DNA of 64,000 nucleotides from contig WHUA01000012.1 of assembly GCA_009377445.1 (NCBI GenBank), positions 1 through 64,000 on the forward strand. The letters run 5' to 3'. This stretch comes from Alphaproteobacteria bacterium (GTDB lineage: Bacteria; Pseudomonadota; Alphaproteobacteria; UBA8366). Both the position numbers and the translations under genes were made by a program. Under the pieces are notes generated by a model. That model had not been told where the DNA came from. It ran no database searches and was given only the letters and a program-made list of their open reading frames with translations. Shown in pieces: positions 7,278 through 15,961 of this stretch (position 1 is its first letter; each line of letters starts with the position of its first letter).

Positions 7278-8612
7278 ATGCCCTTGTTCCTGCCGTCGCC
7301 TGCCGACGATCCGAGTCCCCTGCCCCGGGCGTATGAAAGTACCGCGCCCGCCGCGGAGGATTACCCGAGTCTCGCTTCGCCGCTCGCGGTCGAAGTCGCG
7401 ATCGCCGGCGGCGGCATCACCGGCCTGTCGGCCGCGCTGCATCTCGCGGAAGCGGGCGTCAGGGTGGCGGTGCTGGAACGGCGGACCGTGGCGCACGGCG
7501 CGTCCGGCCGCGCCTTCGGCAACGTGGTGCCCTATGCGAAGCATCAGCACGGCCACATCCTGAAACATTTCGGGGCCGAAGCGGGGCAGCGCATCGTCGG
7601 CGCGCTCGCCGCCGGGCCGGCTGCGGTCTATGGCCTCGCCCGCAAGCACGGCATCGACTGCGAGGTCGTGCAGAACGGGCTGATCTTCGCCGCGCATAAC
7701 CGGGCGGCCGAGGCGTCGCTGCGCGAGCGCGCGGACTACTGGCGGACGCGCGGCGGTGGCGTCGATTTCCTCGACGGCCCGGAGACCGCACGGCTCACCG
7801 GCACGACATACTATGGCGCGAGCGTGCTCGACCGGCGCGGCGGCACGATCAATCCGCTCGCCTACACCCGCGGGCTGGCGCGCGCCGCGGCGACGGCCGG
7901 CGCCGCGATCTTCGAGGGCACGCCGGTCGAGTCGATCGAGCGGCACGGCAAAGGCTGGCGGCTTCGCACGGAAGGCGGGCCGGTGACGGCGGAGCGCGTG
8001 CTGATCTGCGCCAGCGCCTACATCGGCGCGCTGCACCCGGCCCTCGCCCGCTGTTTCGTGCCGATGCGCGCCTATCAGCTCGTCAGCCGGCCGGTCAGCC
8101 CGAACCTGCTCGCCGCCATCCTGCCGGGCGGACAGACGCTGACCGACACGCGGCGGCTGTTCTCCGGCGTGCGGGTGGTCGCGGGCGGGCGCATTCACGT
8201 CAGCGCGGACGGCCCGGTGTTCGACGCCGCCGCCGCGCCCTTCGCCGACCAGTCCACGGACCGCATCCGCGCGCTCTATCCCGAGATCGGGACCATCGAC
8301 TGGGAGGAAGCCTGGACCGGCTGGGTCGCCGTGACGCGCGACGAATATCCCCGCGTACATGAATTGGCGGAAGGGCTCTGGACCGCCTACGGCTACAGCG
8401 GACGCGGCATCGCCTTCGGCACGCTGCTGGGGCGGCAACTCGCCTGGCACGCCGCCCCTCACGCACACGGCGGCGACCCGGCGGCGGCGTTCTTCCCCGT
8501 CACCCCCGCCGCGCCGATTTTCGGCCACGCGCTGGCGCGCCCGGCGCTGAGCCTGTTCATGGGCTATCTGCGCTGGCGCGACCGGCGCGACCTGGCGGGC
8601 GCCGGACGTTGA
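7278..8612 (+). CDS. FAD-dependent amine/amino-acid oxidase (DAO family, PuuB-like)
   Basis: A 444-aa flavoprotein. The dinucleotide fold is VAIAGGGITGLSAALHLAEAG (about residues 38-58), followed by AVLERRTVAHGASGRAFGNV, the pattern of gamma-glutamylputrescine oxidase-like and other DAO enzymes. TGWVAVTRDEYPRV and YGYSGRGIAFGTLLG form the C-terminal FAD contacts. The start at 7278 has GGAG about ten bases upstream; the frame upstream of it only reads through the repeat. Substrate unknown; probably an amino acid or polyamine derivative. Confidence 0.82.
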   Translation: MPLFLPSPADDPSPLPRAYESTAPAAEDYPSLASPLAVEVAIAGGGITGLSAALHLAEAGVRVAVLERRTVAHGASGRAFGNVVPYAKHQHGHILKHFGAEAGQRIVGALAAGPAAVYGLARKHGIDCEVVQNGLIFAAHNRAAEASLRERADYWRTRGGGVDFLDGPETARLTGTTYYGASVLDRRGGTINPLAYTRGLARAAATAGAAIFEGTPVESIERHGKGWRLRTEGGPVTAERVLICASAYIGALHPALARCFVPMRAYQLVSRPVSPNLLAAILPGGQTLTDTRRLFSGVRVVAGGRIHVSADGPVFDAAAAPFADQSTDRIRALYPEIGTIDWEEAWTGWVAVTRDEYPRVHELAEGLWTAYGYSGRGIAFGTLLGRQLAWHAAPHAHGGDPAAAFFPVTPAAPIFGHALARPALSLFMGYLRWRDRRDLAGAGR

Positions 8613-8635
8613 TCGGGCACAACCTGTGGACGCAG

Positions 8636-8665
8636 GCGCAGGCAGCGGGAACCCGCCGCCTGCGC
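8636..8665. terminator. Hairpin between convergent oxidase and peroxiredoxin genes
   Basis: GCGCAGGC-A-GCGGG, an AA loop, then CCCGC-C-GCCTGCGC: a 13-bp stem with one mismatch in the 65-bp gap between two convergent stops. Likely a bidirectional transcription end; no T-tract. Confidence 0.6.
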
Positions 8666-8677
8666 AGCAGCGGCACC

Positions 8678-9337
8678 TTACTTCGGCTGCGGAACGACCC
8701 GAATGTAGGGCTTCGGCGACTTCCAGCCGCCCGGGTATTTCTCCTTGGCCTTTTCGTCGGAGACAGCCGGCGAGATGATCACATCCTCGCCGTTCCGCCA
8801 GTTCACCGGCGTCGCCACCTGGTGCTTGGCGGTGAGCTGAAGCGAATCGACCACCCGCAGGATCTCGTCGAAATTGCGGCCGGTGCTCATCGGGTAGACC
8901 AGGACGAGCTTGATCTTCTTGTCCGGGCCGACGACGAAGACATTGCGCACCGTCTGGTTGTCGGCGGCGGTGCGGCCCTTGGCGCTGTCGCCCGCGGCCG
9001 CCGGCAGCATGTCGTAGAGCTTCGCGACTTTGAGCTCGTTGTCGCCGATCAAGGGATAGTTCGGCATGTAGCCCGTCGCGTCCTGGATGTCCTGCATCCA
9101 GCGCTTGTGATCGTCGACCGGATCGACGCTGAGGCCGATGATCTTCACGCCCCGCTTCTCGAATTCCGGCTTGAGCTTCGCCATGTAGCCGAGCTCGGTG
9201 GTGCAGACCGGGGTGAAGTCCTTCGGATGCGAGAACATCACCGCCCAGGAATCGCCGATCCAGTCATGGAAGCCGATCTTGCCCTCGGTCGTTTGCACCT
9301 CGAAGTCGGGCGCGGTATCGCCGATTTTCAACGTCAT
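8678..9337 (-). CDS. 1-Cys peroxiredoxin (Prx6 family)
   Basis: This 219-aa cytoplasmic enzyme reduces peroxides with its peroxidatic Cys45 in DFTPVCTTE, with Thr42 and the distal Arg conserved. The long C-terminal extension (about 160-219, VNWRNGEDVIISPAVSDEKA) and the lack of a second conserved resolving Cys place it in the Prx6 group rather than AhpC. The start at 9337 is supported by GAGGAG upstream. Monocistronic. Confidence 0.93.
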   Translation of the reverse strand: MTLKIGDTAPDFEVQTTEGKIGFHDWIGDSWAVMFSHPKDFTPVCTTELGYMAKLKPEFEKRGVKIIGLSVDPVDDHKRWMQDIQDATGYMPNYPLIGDNELKVAKLYDMLPAAAGDSAKGRTAADNQTVRNVFVVGPDKKIKLVLVYPMSTGRNFDEILRVVDSLQLTAKHQVATPVNWRNGEDVIISPAVSDEKAKEKYPGGWKSPKPYIRVVPQPK

Positions 9338-9579
9338 CTAGACTCCTCCTCATTCTGGTTGTGTCTCCCGTGCGGCCGGGCCGCCGGGACATCAATGCCA
9401 GCACGCTTTTGAGACGATGCTGCCGTCGACATGCGATCGGTGCCCCACCGATACCGCCTGCGGATGCCGGCATGCTGTGATTCTGCGCACAGCTCGGCAA
9501 GTATCCGCCGGGCAGATTTCAATTGTATGTCGCTGCCGGCAGTCTAACGTTTCGATTGTTGCAGGAGTGCGGGCAGTCT

Positions 9580-10467
9580 TCAACGTAATTTCAGCGCCGC
9601 GACCTCGCGGCGCAGCGCTTTGATCTCGGTGAGGATTTCGGCGCGGCTGCTGCGCCCTTCGCGGACGAACTCGACTTCTTCGGCGTGCTCCTCGTCGCGG
9701 TCGGCCTGGTGCTGGCGCTGCATCGCGTCGACGATGATGCCGATGAACAGGTTCAGCACGGTGAAGGTGGTCACCAGCATGAACGGCACGAAGAACGCCC
9801 AGGCGTAGGGATGCGCCTCCATCACGGGGCGCACGATCTCCGCGGCCCAGCCCTCCAGCGTCATGATCTGGAACAGGGTGAAGGCGGATCCGGCGAGGTC
9901 GCCGAACAATTCCGGCTCGGATGCGCCGAACAGATTGGTCGCCATGACGGCGAACACGTAATAGATCAGCGTCATCAGCGCGATGATCGAGCCCATGCCG
10001 GGTATGGCGTACAGCAGCGCGGTGACCACGCGGCGCATCGACGGCACGGCGGACACCAGCCGGAGCACGCGGAGGACCCGCAGCGCGCGCAATACCGACA
10101 GGGTGCCGGTCGCCGGCACCAGGGCGATGCCGATGACGACGAAGTCGAACAGGTTCCACGGGTCCTTGTGGAAGCGCGTGCGGTAAACGACGAGCTTCGC
10201 CAGCAGCTCCAGGACGAAGACCGACAGGATCGCCCGGTCCAGCAGGGTCAGGAGCGGGCCCGCGGCGTCCCGCGCCTCGGCGCTTGTCTCCAGCCCGAGC
10301 GTGACCGCGTTGACGACGATGAGCACGGTGATCGTGCGCTGGAATCCGGCGGATTCGAGCAACGCCTGCAGCTTGCCGAGCAATCCGCCCTGCGGCGGCG
10401 GAATGCGCCGGAGATCGTCTCCCGGCGCGCCGCCGCCCCTCGGTCCCGGCCCGTTCATCGCGTCCAT
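9580..10467 (-). CDS. Bacterial voltage-gated cation (sodium) channel, NaChBac/NavAb type
   Basis: A 295-aa inner-membrane channel subunit: six segments of the 1x6TM class that form a tetramer. S1 is about 44-60, S2 76-96 and S3 104-120. S4 carries arginines at every third position (R127, R130, R133, R136 in LRALRVLRVLRLVSA). S5 is about 158-178. The pore has selectivity filter TLEGWA (203-208), compared with TLESWS in NaChBac. S6 is about 225-247, followed by an acidic neck and a coiled coil (275-295). The ATG at 10467 follows GGGGCGAA; a TTG at 10494 is less likely. Confidence 0.88.
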   Translation of the reverse strand: MDAMNGPGPRGGGAPGDDLRRIPPPQGGLLGKLQALLESAGFQRTITVLIVVNAVTLGLETSAEARDAAGPLLTLLDRAILSVFVLELLAKLVVYRTRFHKDPWNLFDFVVIGIALVPATGTLSVLRALRVLRVLRLVSAVPSMRRVVTALLYAIPGMGSIIALMTLIYYVFAVMATNLFGASEPELFGDLAGSAFTLFQIMTLEGWAAEIVRPVMEAHPYAWAFFVPFMLVTTFTVLNLFIGIIVDAMQRQHQADRDEEHAEEVEFVREGRSSRAEILTEIKALRREVAALKLR

Positions 10468-10560
10468 TTCGCCCCGCCGCCGATCGATTTCCAATGGACG
10501 CTCATATAGGGAGAAAGCGAAGGCTGCGCAATCGAGCGCCGCTTCCCTTCGCCCGACCGC

Positions 10561-11361
10561 TCACCGGCCCTTGAACGGCCCCGGCTTGCGCTTCTCGGCG
10601 AAGGCGCGGGCGGCCTCCTTGAAGTCCTCGCTGAGGTAGAGCTTGAGCGGCGCGGTCTGCATCATGATCTCGCGCGTGAGCTGCTCCATGTACCAGCGCC
10701 GGGTGCGCACGGTCGCCCGCACGCTGAGCGGCGGGTTCTTGCACACCTCCTGCGCCAGCTCGTTCGCGACCTCGAGGAACTTACCCTTCGGCGCGACGCG
10801 GTTGATCAGGCCGGCCGCGAGGCATTCCTCCGCCGTGAAGAAGCGCCCGGTGAGCGCCACTTCGGTCCCGAAAGCCGCGCCGCCGCGATAATTCAGCAGG
10901 CCCCAGTATTTCGACGCACCCAGGCCGCGCGGCGTCTCGGTGATCTGGAACTTGGTGCCTTCCTCCGCCACCACCAGGTCGCACTCGAAGACGATGCCGA
11001 TGGCGAGGCCCAGCACATAGCCGTGCGGCGCGGCGATCACCGGCTTCCAATTGACCGACTTCGTCAGCAGGTCGGAGGAATGCGCGCCGAACGCCTGCGG
11101 GCCGCCGTACTTCTCGAACTCCTCGCGCGAGCGAAGCTGGCGCTGGTGCACGTCGGCGCCGCTGGAGAATGCGCGGCCCTTGCCGGTGATGATCGCGAGA
11201 TGCGCCTCGTTGTCGCCGTCGAACCGGCGAAGCCCTTCCATCAGCGCCGCGACGAGCTCGTCGCTGAACGCGTTCAGCTTCTCCGGGCGGTTGAGCGTCA
11301 GCGTGACGATGTTGCCTTTGCGCTCGTATTCGACCAGGCCTTCGAGATCGGATTGCGTCAT
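10561..11361 (-). CDS. Enoyl-CoA hydratase/isomerase family protein
   Basis: A 266-aa crotonase-fold enzyme acting on a CoA thioester. The oxyanion-hole segments FSSGAD (65-70) and HGYVLGLAIGI (113-123) are intact. A Glu (142) in FQITETPRGLG may serve as one catalytic acid; the second is not obvious, so hydratase, isomerase or hydrolase activity remains open. GGGAGGAATCG lies directly before the ATG at 11361, and 15 further upstream codons are dismissed. It is divergent from the hydrolase gene. Confidence 0.85.
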   Translation of the reverse strand: MTQSDLEGLVEYERKGNIVTLTLNRPEKLNAFSDELVAALMEGLRRFDGDNEAHLAIITGKGRAFSSGADVHQRQLRSREEFEKYGGPQAFGAHSSDLLTKSVNWKPVIAAPHGYVLGLAIGIVFECDLVVAEEGTKFQITETPRGLGASKYWGLLNYRGGAAFGTEVALTGRFFTAEECLAAGLINRVAPKGKFLEVANELAQEVCKNPPLSVRATVRTRRWYMEQLTREIMMQTAPLKLYLSEDFKEAARAFAEKRKPGPFKGR

Positions 11362-11617
11362 CGATTCCTCCCATCCGCCGCGGCAGGCGCGCCGGGCGCG
11401 TTGCATAGTCCGCCGCCGAGCGGATGTGGGTCGAGCGAATCGGGGAAACCGTTCAGGCGGTCGGGATATTCCCCGACCTTACGGCGTCTTGCGGACACGC
11501 GCAAATCGGAGGCCGTGCGTGGGTGCCGCCGTCAACCTGTTCCGGCAATTCACGCGGAAACGCCGATTGGAGCTACTATTTCCGAGTTCCCGCGGTACAG
11601 GCGGAAGGAGCCTACCG

Positions 11618-12328
11618 ATGACGCAACTCGTGTTTCTCCACGGACCGGGCGCGGGCGCCTGCGCCGACGCGTACCACTATCAGCGCCTGCATTTCCCCGG
11701 CAGCGTTGCGCCCACCTTGCCGGGGCACCTCGACGGCATGCGGTGTCCGGACGTCGCGCGCTACACGGAATGGGTGCGCGGCTGGCTTTGGGCGCAGGGC
11801 CTCAACCGCGATCTCGTGCTCGTCGGCTACACCCTCGGCGCGTCGATCGCGCTGCAATATGGCCTCGACTACCCCGATGAGGTGAAGGGGCTCGTGATCA
11901 TGACCGTCGCGGCGCGCCCGAAGACGCGCGAGCCTGGCGCCTACGACATGCGGCTGCGCGCCGCGGAGGACCCGAAGGTATATGAGGAATGGCTCCAGTT
12001 TCAGCGGCGCGCGATGAAGTTCGTGGGGCCGGGCTTGCGCGAGCGGCTGATGGAGCGGCACCGCGAGGTGGGCCCGCTGTCGCAATACCATGACCTGAAG
12101 ACGATCGACGCTTTCGACGTGCGCGACCGCATCGCGACGCTAAGGCCGAAGCTCCTCCTGCTGCGCGGCATGGACGACCCCGGCAATCCGCCGGAATACG
12201 AGAAGGAGATTCACGAGGCGGTGCCGGGCTCGCGCTACGTGAAGCTAGACGGCGCGGGACATTTTCCGCCCACCGAGATACCGGAACGGGTCAACGCGCT
12301 GATCGAGGAGTTCGTGGCGGGCTTATGA
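11618..12328 (+). CDS. Alpha/beta-hydrolase-fold protein with Thr at the nucleophile position
   Basis: A 236-aa alpha/beta hydrolase of the haloperoxidase/esterase type. The oxyanion HGPGAG and the nucleophile elbow VGYTLGASIALQYG are clear, but the usual Ser is Thr72 (codon ACC). The acid (RGMDDPGNPP) and His215 (GAGHFPP) are present. GGAAGGAG precedes the ATG at 11618. Its stop lies five bases from the convergent CoA-transferase stop. It may be a slow hydrolase, a lyase-like family member or a non-catalytic protein. Confidence 0.78.
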   Translation: MTQLVFLHGPGAGACADAYHYQRLHFPGSVAPTLPGHLDGMRCPDVARYTEWVRGWLWAQGLNRDLVLVGYTLGASIALQYGLDYPDEVKGLVIMTVAARPKTREPGAYDMRLRAAEDPKVYEEWLQFQRRAMKFVGPGLRERLMERHREVGPLSQYHDLKTIDAFDVRDRIATLRPKLLLLRGMDDPGNPPEYEKEIHEAVPGSRYVKLDGAGHFPPTEIPERVNALIEEFVAGL

Positions 12329-12333
12329 CGCGC

Positions 12334-13527
12334 CTATACCGCCCCCGCGGCGCGAAGCGCGCGAATGTCGTCGTCGGCGTATCCCAGCACCTCGCGCAGG
12401 ATTTCGTCGGTGTGGGCGCCGAGGCGCGGGACCGGCCGGTCCGACGGATGCACCGGGCCGTCCGCCGCCTCCATCTTGAACGGCATGCCGACCAGGGGAA
12501 CATCCGAGCCGTCGGCGTCCGTGACATGGACCAGCATCTCGTTCGCCAGCACCTGCGGATGGGCGAATACCTGATCGAGCGTATTCAGCGGCGACACGGC
12601 CACGCCTTTCCGCTCCAGCCGCTCGACCCAGTGCGCGACCGTATTCTCGAGGAAACGGCGCTCCAGCATCGGTATGAGGATCGCCCGATTGTCGACCCGC
12701 CGCCGGATGCTGGAAAACCGTTCGTCGGCGGCCAGCGCCGGATCCTCCAGCGCCGCGCAGAAGCGCCCCCAGGCCGCGTCATTCGGCGCGCCCAGCAGCA
12801 TGTAGCCGTCCTTGCACTGGAATGCCTGGTAGGGGACGGAGCTCGAGCTGCCCGACCCCTGCTTGACCGGCAGCTTGCCGCCCTGCAGCCAGGAGATCGC
12901 GTGATAGCCCAGCAGCGACACCGCGGTCTCGAGCAGCGAGCCGTGCACCCAGGCGCCCTTGCCCGTCCGTTCGCGCGCGAACAAGGCGCTGACGATCGCG
13001 CCGTAGGCGGCGATTCCCGTCGCCATGTCGATGAACGAGACGCCGGACCGCACCGGCGGGCCGCCCTCGAAACCGGTCGTGGACATCGTGCCGGAGAAGG
13101 CCTGCACCATCAGGTCGTAGCCGGGCTTGTTGCGCAGCGGCCCCTGCTCGCCATAGCCGTTGATGCTGCAATAGACGAGGCGCGGGTTGATCTCGCGCAC
13201 GACGTCCCAGGCCATGCCGAGTCGGGCCGCGGTGTCGGGGAGGAAATTATGCAGCAGGACATCCGACCGCTCGATCAGGCGGCGCAGTATCTCCGGCCCG
13301 CGCTCGGACTTCAGGTCGAGCGTCATGGCGCGCTTGCCGCGATTCACGCTCGCATAGTTGCTGCTGTGGCCGTTCGGAAGCTGCGGCTGCCAGCGCCGGT
13401 TCTCGTCGCCCTCGAGGCTTTCCACCTTGATGACGTCCGCACCCATGTCGGCGAGCTGCTGGGCGCAGAAAGGACCCGCCAGAACGCGGCTGAGGTCGGC
13501 GACGACGATCCCTTGCAAGACCTTCAC
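12334..13527 (-). CDS. CaiB/BaiF family (class III) CoA transferase
   Basis: A 397-aa class III CoA transferase, moving CoA between carboxylic acids through an aspartyl-CoA thioester. The nucleophile is Asp167 in SFIDMATG. VVADLSRVLAGPFCAQQLADMGADVIKVE is the family's Rossmann start and NYASVNRGKRAMTLDLK the CoA-binding stretch. Length matches the family. It may feed the enoyl-CoA hydratase encoded nearby, though that gene is in a separate transcript. Confidence 0.9.
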   Translation of the reverse strand: MKVLQGIVVADLSRVLAGPFCAQQLADMGADVIKVESLEGDENRRWQPQLPNGHSSNYASVNRGKRAMTLDLKSERGPEILRRLIERSDVLLHNFLPDTAARLGMAWDVVREINPRLVYCSINGYGEQGPLRNKPGYDLMVQAFSGTMSTTGFEGGPPVRSGVSFIDMATGIAAYGAIVSALFARERTGKGAWVHGSLLETAVSLLGYHAISWLQGGKLPVKQGSGSSSSVPYQAFQCKDGYMLLGAPNDAAWGRFCAALEDPALAADERFSSIRRRVDNRAILIPMLERRFLENTVAHWVERLERKGVAVSPLNTLDQVFAHPQVLANEMLVHVTDADGSDVPLVGMPFKMEAADGPVHPSDRPVPRLGAHTDEILREVLGYADDDIRALRAAGAV

Positions 13528-13696
13528 TGGGCGGCTCCCTGAATTCCCTCTCCTTCAGACAAATCACAAATGCCGCGCCGGCTCAAATCGCCGCGCGAAT
13601 CGGGCTGCGCCCGCCGCAATGCCCGCAGCGGGAGGGACGGAGCCGGAATGTCAGGGAAAAGGAACCGGCGAAGGCGCGCGGCGGCGCGCCGATTCG

Positions 13697-14065
13697 TCAG
13701 GCCGCGATCTGCGCGTGGCGGTGCGCCCGGTAGCGGCGGGTGATCTTGTCGAGATCGTGACCGGCCTCGAGCATCATCGACGGATAGAGCTGGCAGTTGA
13801 GCGGGCATTTGGTGAGATCGCCCGGCATGATCGGGCGCCCGAGCGCCGATTCGGCGCAGCGCCAGCAGAGCAGCAGGTCCGGCCGGTTGCCGGTTACGAT
13901 GCGCCAGATGTCGTCCCGCAGCATGAACAGCTCGGGATCTTCCTCGCCGCAGCACTGGCAGCGGTAGTGCCCGAGCGGCTCGCCATAGTCCGCATCCACG
14001 CTGCACAAGGGGCAGCTTGGATCGTGACACAGGTATTCCGAAGTGCCGTATCTGATGGTCAACAT
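13697..14065 (-). CDS. Cys-rich, probably zinc-binding protein of unknown function
   Basis: A 122-aa cytoplasmic protein. The N-terminal half contains CHDPSCPLC and then CQCCGEEDPE, and the C-terminal half has LLCWRCAES and KCPLNC: ten Cys in pairs, as in two zinc ribbons. The start at 14065 has GGGAGCGGGGCT upstream; a longer frame to 14137 lacks support and would cross the palindrome at 14117. I do not recognise the family. Confidence 0.7.
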   Translation of the reverse strand: MLTIRYGTSEYLCHDPSCPLCSVDADYGEPLGHYRCQCCGEEDPELFMLRDDIWRIVTGNRPDLLLCWRCAESALGRPIMPGDLTKCPLNCQLYPSMMLEAGHDLDKITRRYRAHRHAQIAA

Positions 14066-14380
14066 AGCCCCGCTCCCAATAACCACAGTGGCAAGGCTAA
14101 ACTCCCCGCCCACCCTTGTCTGTGACGACAGACACACCTTAGTTCTGCGACGACAGACACCCGCTAGTAACTCCCCGTGGTTACGAAACGATTAACTATT
14201 ACTTACGTTTGCCGGCGGACGGCGTTCCAAGCGACCGTCTCGTGCAAACCTCTGACACGGCGGTGGCCGCTCCGCAAGCGGCGGCCGCATCGTGTGGCCG
14301 GGTGCGCGCGCAATTGATAGAGTAGTGTTGCAAAGAAGCCCGCCAGGGCACCAAAAACCCACGGATTTCCGGAGGCCCCC
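14066..14380. other. Divergent intergenic region, 315 bp
   Basis: The spacer separates the divergent Cys-rich protein and enolase-superfamily genes. It is less GC-rich than the genes. Apart from the TGTCTG/CAGACA palindrome and its partial copy I see no promoter good enough to place and no further open frame. Confidence 0.5.
14117..14160. promoter_or_regulatory. Possible operator: TGTCTG-N6-CAGACA and a direct half copy
   Basis: TGTCTGTGACGACAGACA (14117-14134) is a perfect 6-bp inverted repeat with 6-bp spacer. GACGACAGACAC from it recurs at 14149-14160. It lies about 50 bp upstream of the Cys-rich gene start and 220 bp from the enolase-family gene. The binding protein is unknown. Confidence 0.45.
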
Positions 14381-15475
14381 ATGCGAATCGAAAATGTCGA
14401 GAGCGTCGTCATTCGCCTGCCTTTCGACACCGGCGACAAGGCCAAGGAATGGCGCGGCCGGCGGACGCTGGATTACGTTCTCCTGCGAATCGACACGGAT
14501 GCCGGCATCTCCGGCTGGGGCGACGCGTTCGGCTATGGCGCGTTTCGCGCGACCAAGGCGGCGGTCGACCACATGATCGCGCCCGCGCTGATCGGCCGCG
14601 ACGCGCGCGACATCGCCGGCATCAGCTACACGCTGCAGCAGTCGAACCATATCTGGGGCCGCTACGGCGTCACCATGTTCGCAATTTCCGGCGTGGACAT
14701 CGCGCTGTGGGACATCGCCGGAAAGGCGGCCGGAATGCCGCTGCACCAGCTTCTCGGCGGCAAGACCCACGACTCGCTGCCGGCTTACGCCAGCTTGATG
14801 AAATGCCCGGAACCCGACGTCGTCGCCGCACGCACCGCCGCGGCGGTCGCCGAAGGGTACCGCCACGTCAAGCTGCACGAAACGACGGTTCCGGCCGTGC
14901 GCGCGGCGCGCGAGGCGGCGGGGGCCGATATCGCGATCATGATCGACACCAACTGTCCATGGACTCCCAACGAGGCGGCGGCGATGGCCGGCAAGTTCCG
15001 CGACTTCGATCCGCATTGGCTCGAGGAGCCAATTTTTCCGCCGGAAGACTTCGCCGCGCTCGCCGCCCTGCAGGCGCAGTCCGGCATTCCGATCGCGGCA
15101 GGCGAAAACGCCTGCACCGCGTTCGAGTTCAAGCGCATGTTCGATGCCGGGGCGGTGACCTATGCGCAGCCGAGCGTCACCAAGGTCGGCGGCATCAGCG
15201 AGTTCCGCAAGATCGCCGCGCTCGCGGAAACCGCCGCCGTCACGATCGTGCCGCACTCGCCGTATTTCGGGCCGGGCTTCCTCGCCACGCTGCACCTGCT
15301 CGCCGCGATGCCGCGGCCGAGCATGGTCGAGCGCTTCTATTGCACGCCGGAAGCGAGCATCGTAGGCGACTGGATCGAAGCCAGGAACGGCGCGTTCCGC
15401 GTGCCGCACGGACCGGGGCTCGGGCAGGACCCGAACCCCGACGTGCTTCGCGACTACCGTGACAAGGATGCCTGA
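14381..15475 (+). CDS. Enolase-superfamily (mandelate racemase-like) sugar-acid dehydratase
   Basis: A 364-aa enzyme with the N-terminal capping domain (1-125) and TIM barrel. The metal ligands Asp189 (IMIDTN), Glu215 (WLEEP) and Glu242 (AAGEN) are intact. The second-strand motif is Lys164-Leu-His166 instead of the usual K-x-K, and Lys268 (VTKVGG) and His292 (VPHSPYF) line the other face. A dehydratase or epimerase of an acid sugar or related hydroxyacid is likely; substrate is open. Confidence 0.85.
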   Translation: MRIENVESVVIRLPFDTGDKAKEWRGRRTLDYVLLRIDTDAGISGWGDAFGYGAFRATKAAVDHMIAPALIGRDARDIAGISYTLQQSNHIWGRYGVTMFAISGVDIALWDIAGKAAGMPLHQLLGGKTHDSLPAYASLMKCPEPDVVAARTAAAVAEGYRHVKLHETTVPAVRAAREAAGADIAIMIDTNCPWTPNEAAAMAGKFRDFDPHWLEEPIFPPEDFAALAALQAQSGIPIAAGENACTAFEFKRMFDAGAVTYAQPSVTKVGGISEFRKIAALAETAAVTIVPHSPYFGPGFLATLHLLAAMPRPSMVERFYCTPEASIVGDWIEARNGAFRVPHGPGLGQDPNPDVLRDYRDKDA

Positions 15476-15491
15476 GCGTCACGCTCCGGCG

Positions 15492-15806
15492 CTATTTGCA
15501 CTTGGCGTCCGAGTTCTTCTTGCAGATGCCGCCGGCCGTGATGCAGTCGTCGCGCGACTTGCATTGATTCTTCATGCCGCCGCCTTCGAAGTACTGGCAG
15601 CAGCAATCCATCGTGCAGGCAGCGACCGGCGTGACGCTGCGCTGTCCCGCGGCGGCGTCCTTGCCGGACCACAGCGGGGCGAATTTCACCAGTACGGGCG
15701 AGATTGCGGTTTCAGTGGGCGCGATGGGCTCGGCAGCGAACGCGGGCGTTCCCGCCAACACCAGTCCCACCAGCAGAATCAACGATGCCGCAACAGTCTT
15801 GAACAT
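15492..15806 (-). CDS. Small secreted Cys-rich protein
   Basis: A 104-aa precursor with signal peptide (MFKTVAASLILLVGLVLAG, cleavage near AFA|AEP). The mature end carries eight Cys in CTMDCCCQYF, QCKSRDDC and GGICKKNSDAKC, spaced like a small disulfide-knotted domain. A metal-binding role is possible. It is convergent with the enolase-family gene, separated by a short GAGCGT-C-ACGCTC hairpin (15477-15489). Function unknown. Confidence 0.7.
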   Translation of the reverse strand: MFKTVAASLILLVGLVLAGTPAFAAEPIAPTETAISPVLVKFAPLWSGKDAAAGQRSVTPVAACTMDCCCQYFEGGGMKNQCKSRDDCITAGGICKKNSDAKCK

Positions 15807-15961
15807 GCCTGACTCCCTGTGTCGTCTTCGCTTCTTAAAATCGATATTTGCTTCAACAGGGCCGAAGTATAGGCGGGACGCACGAATCTGTCCAAGCTCA
15901 ATCCATTTCGGCGTCGGGGAGTTGGCGTCGGGGCGTTATTGTGGCGCGAACCGGGCCGGCG

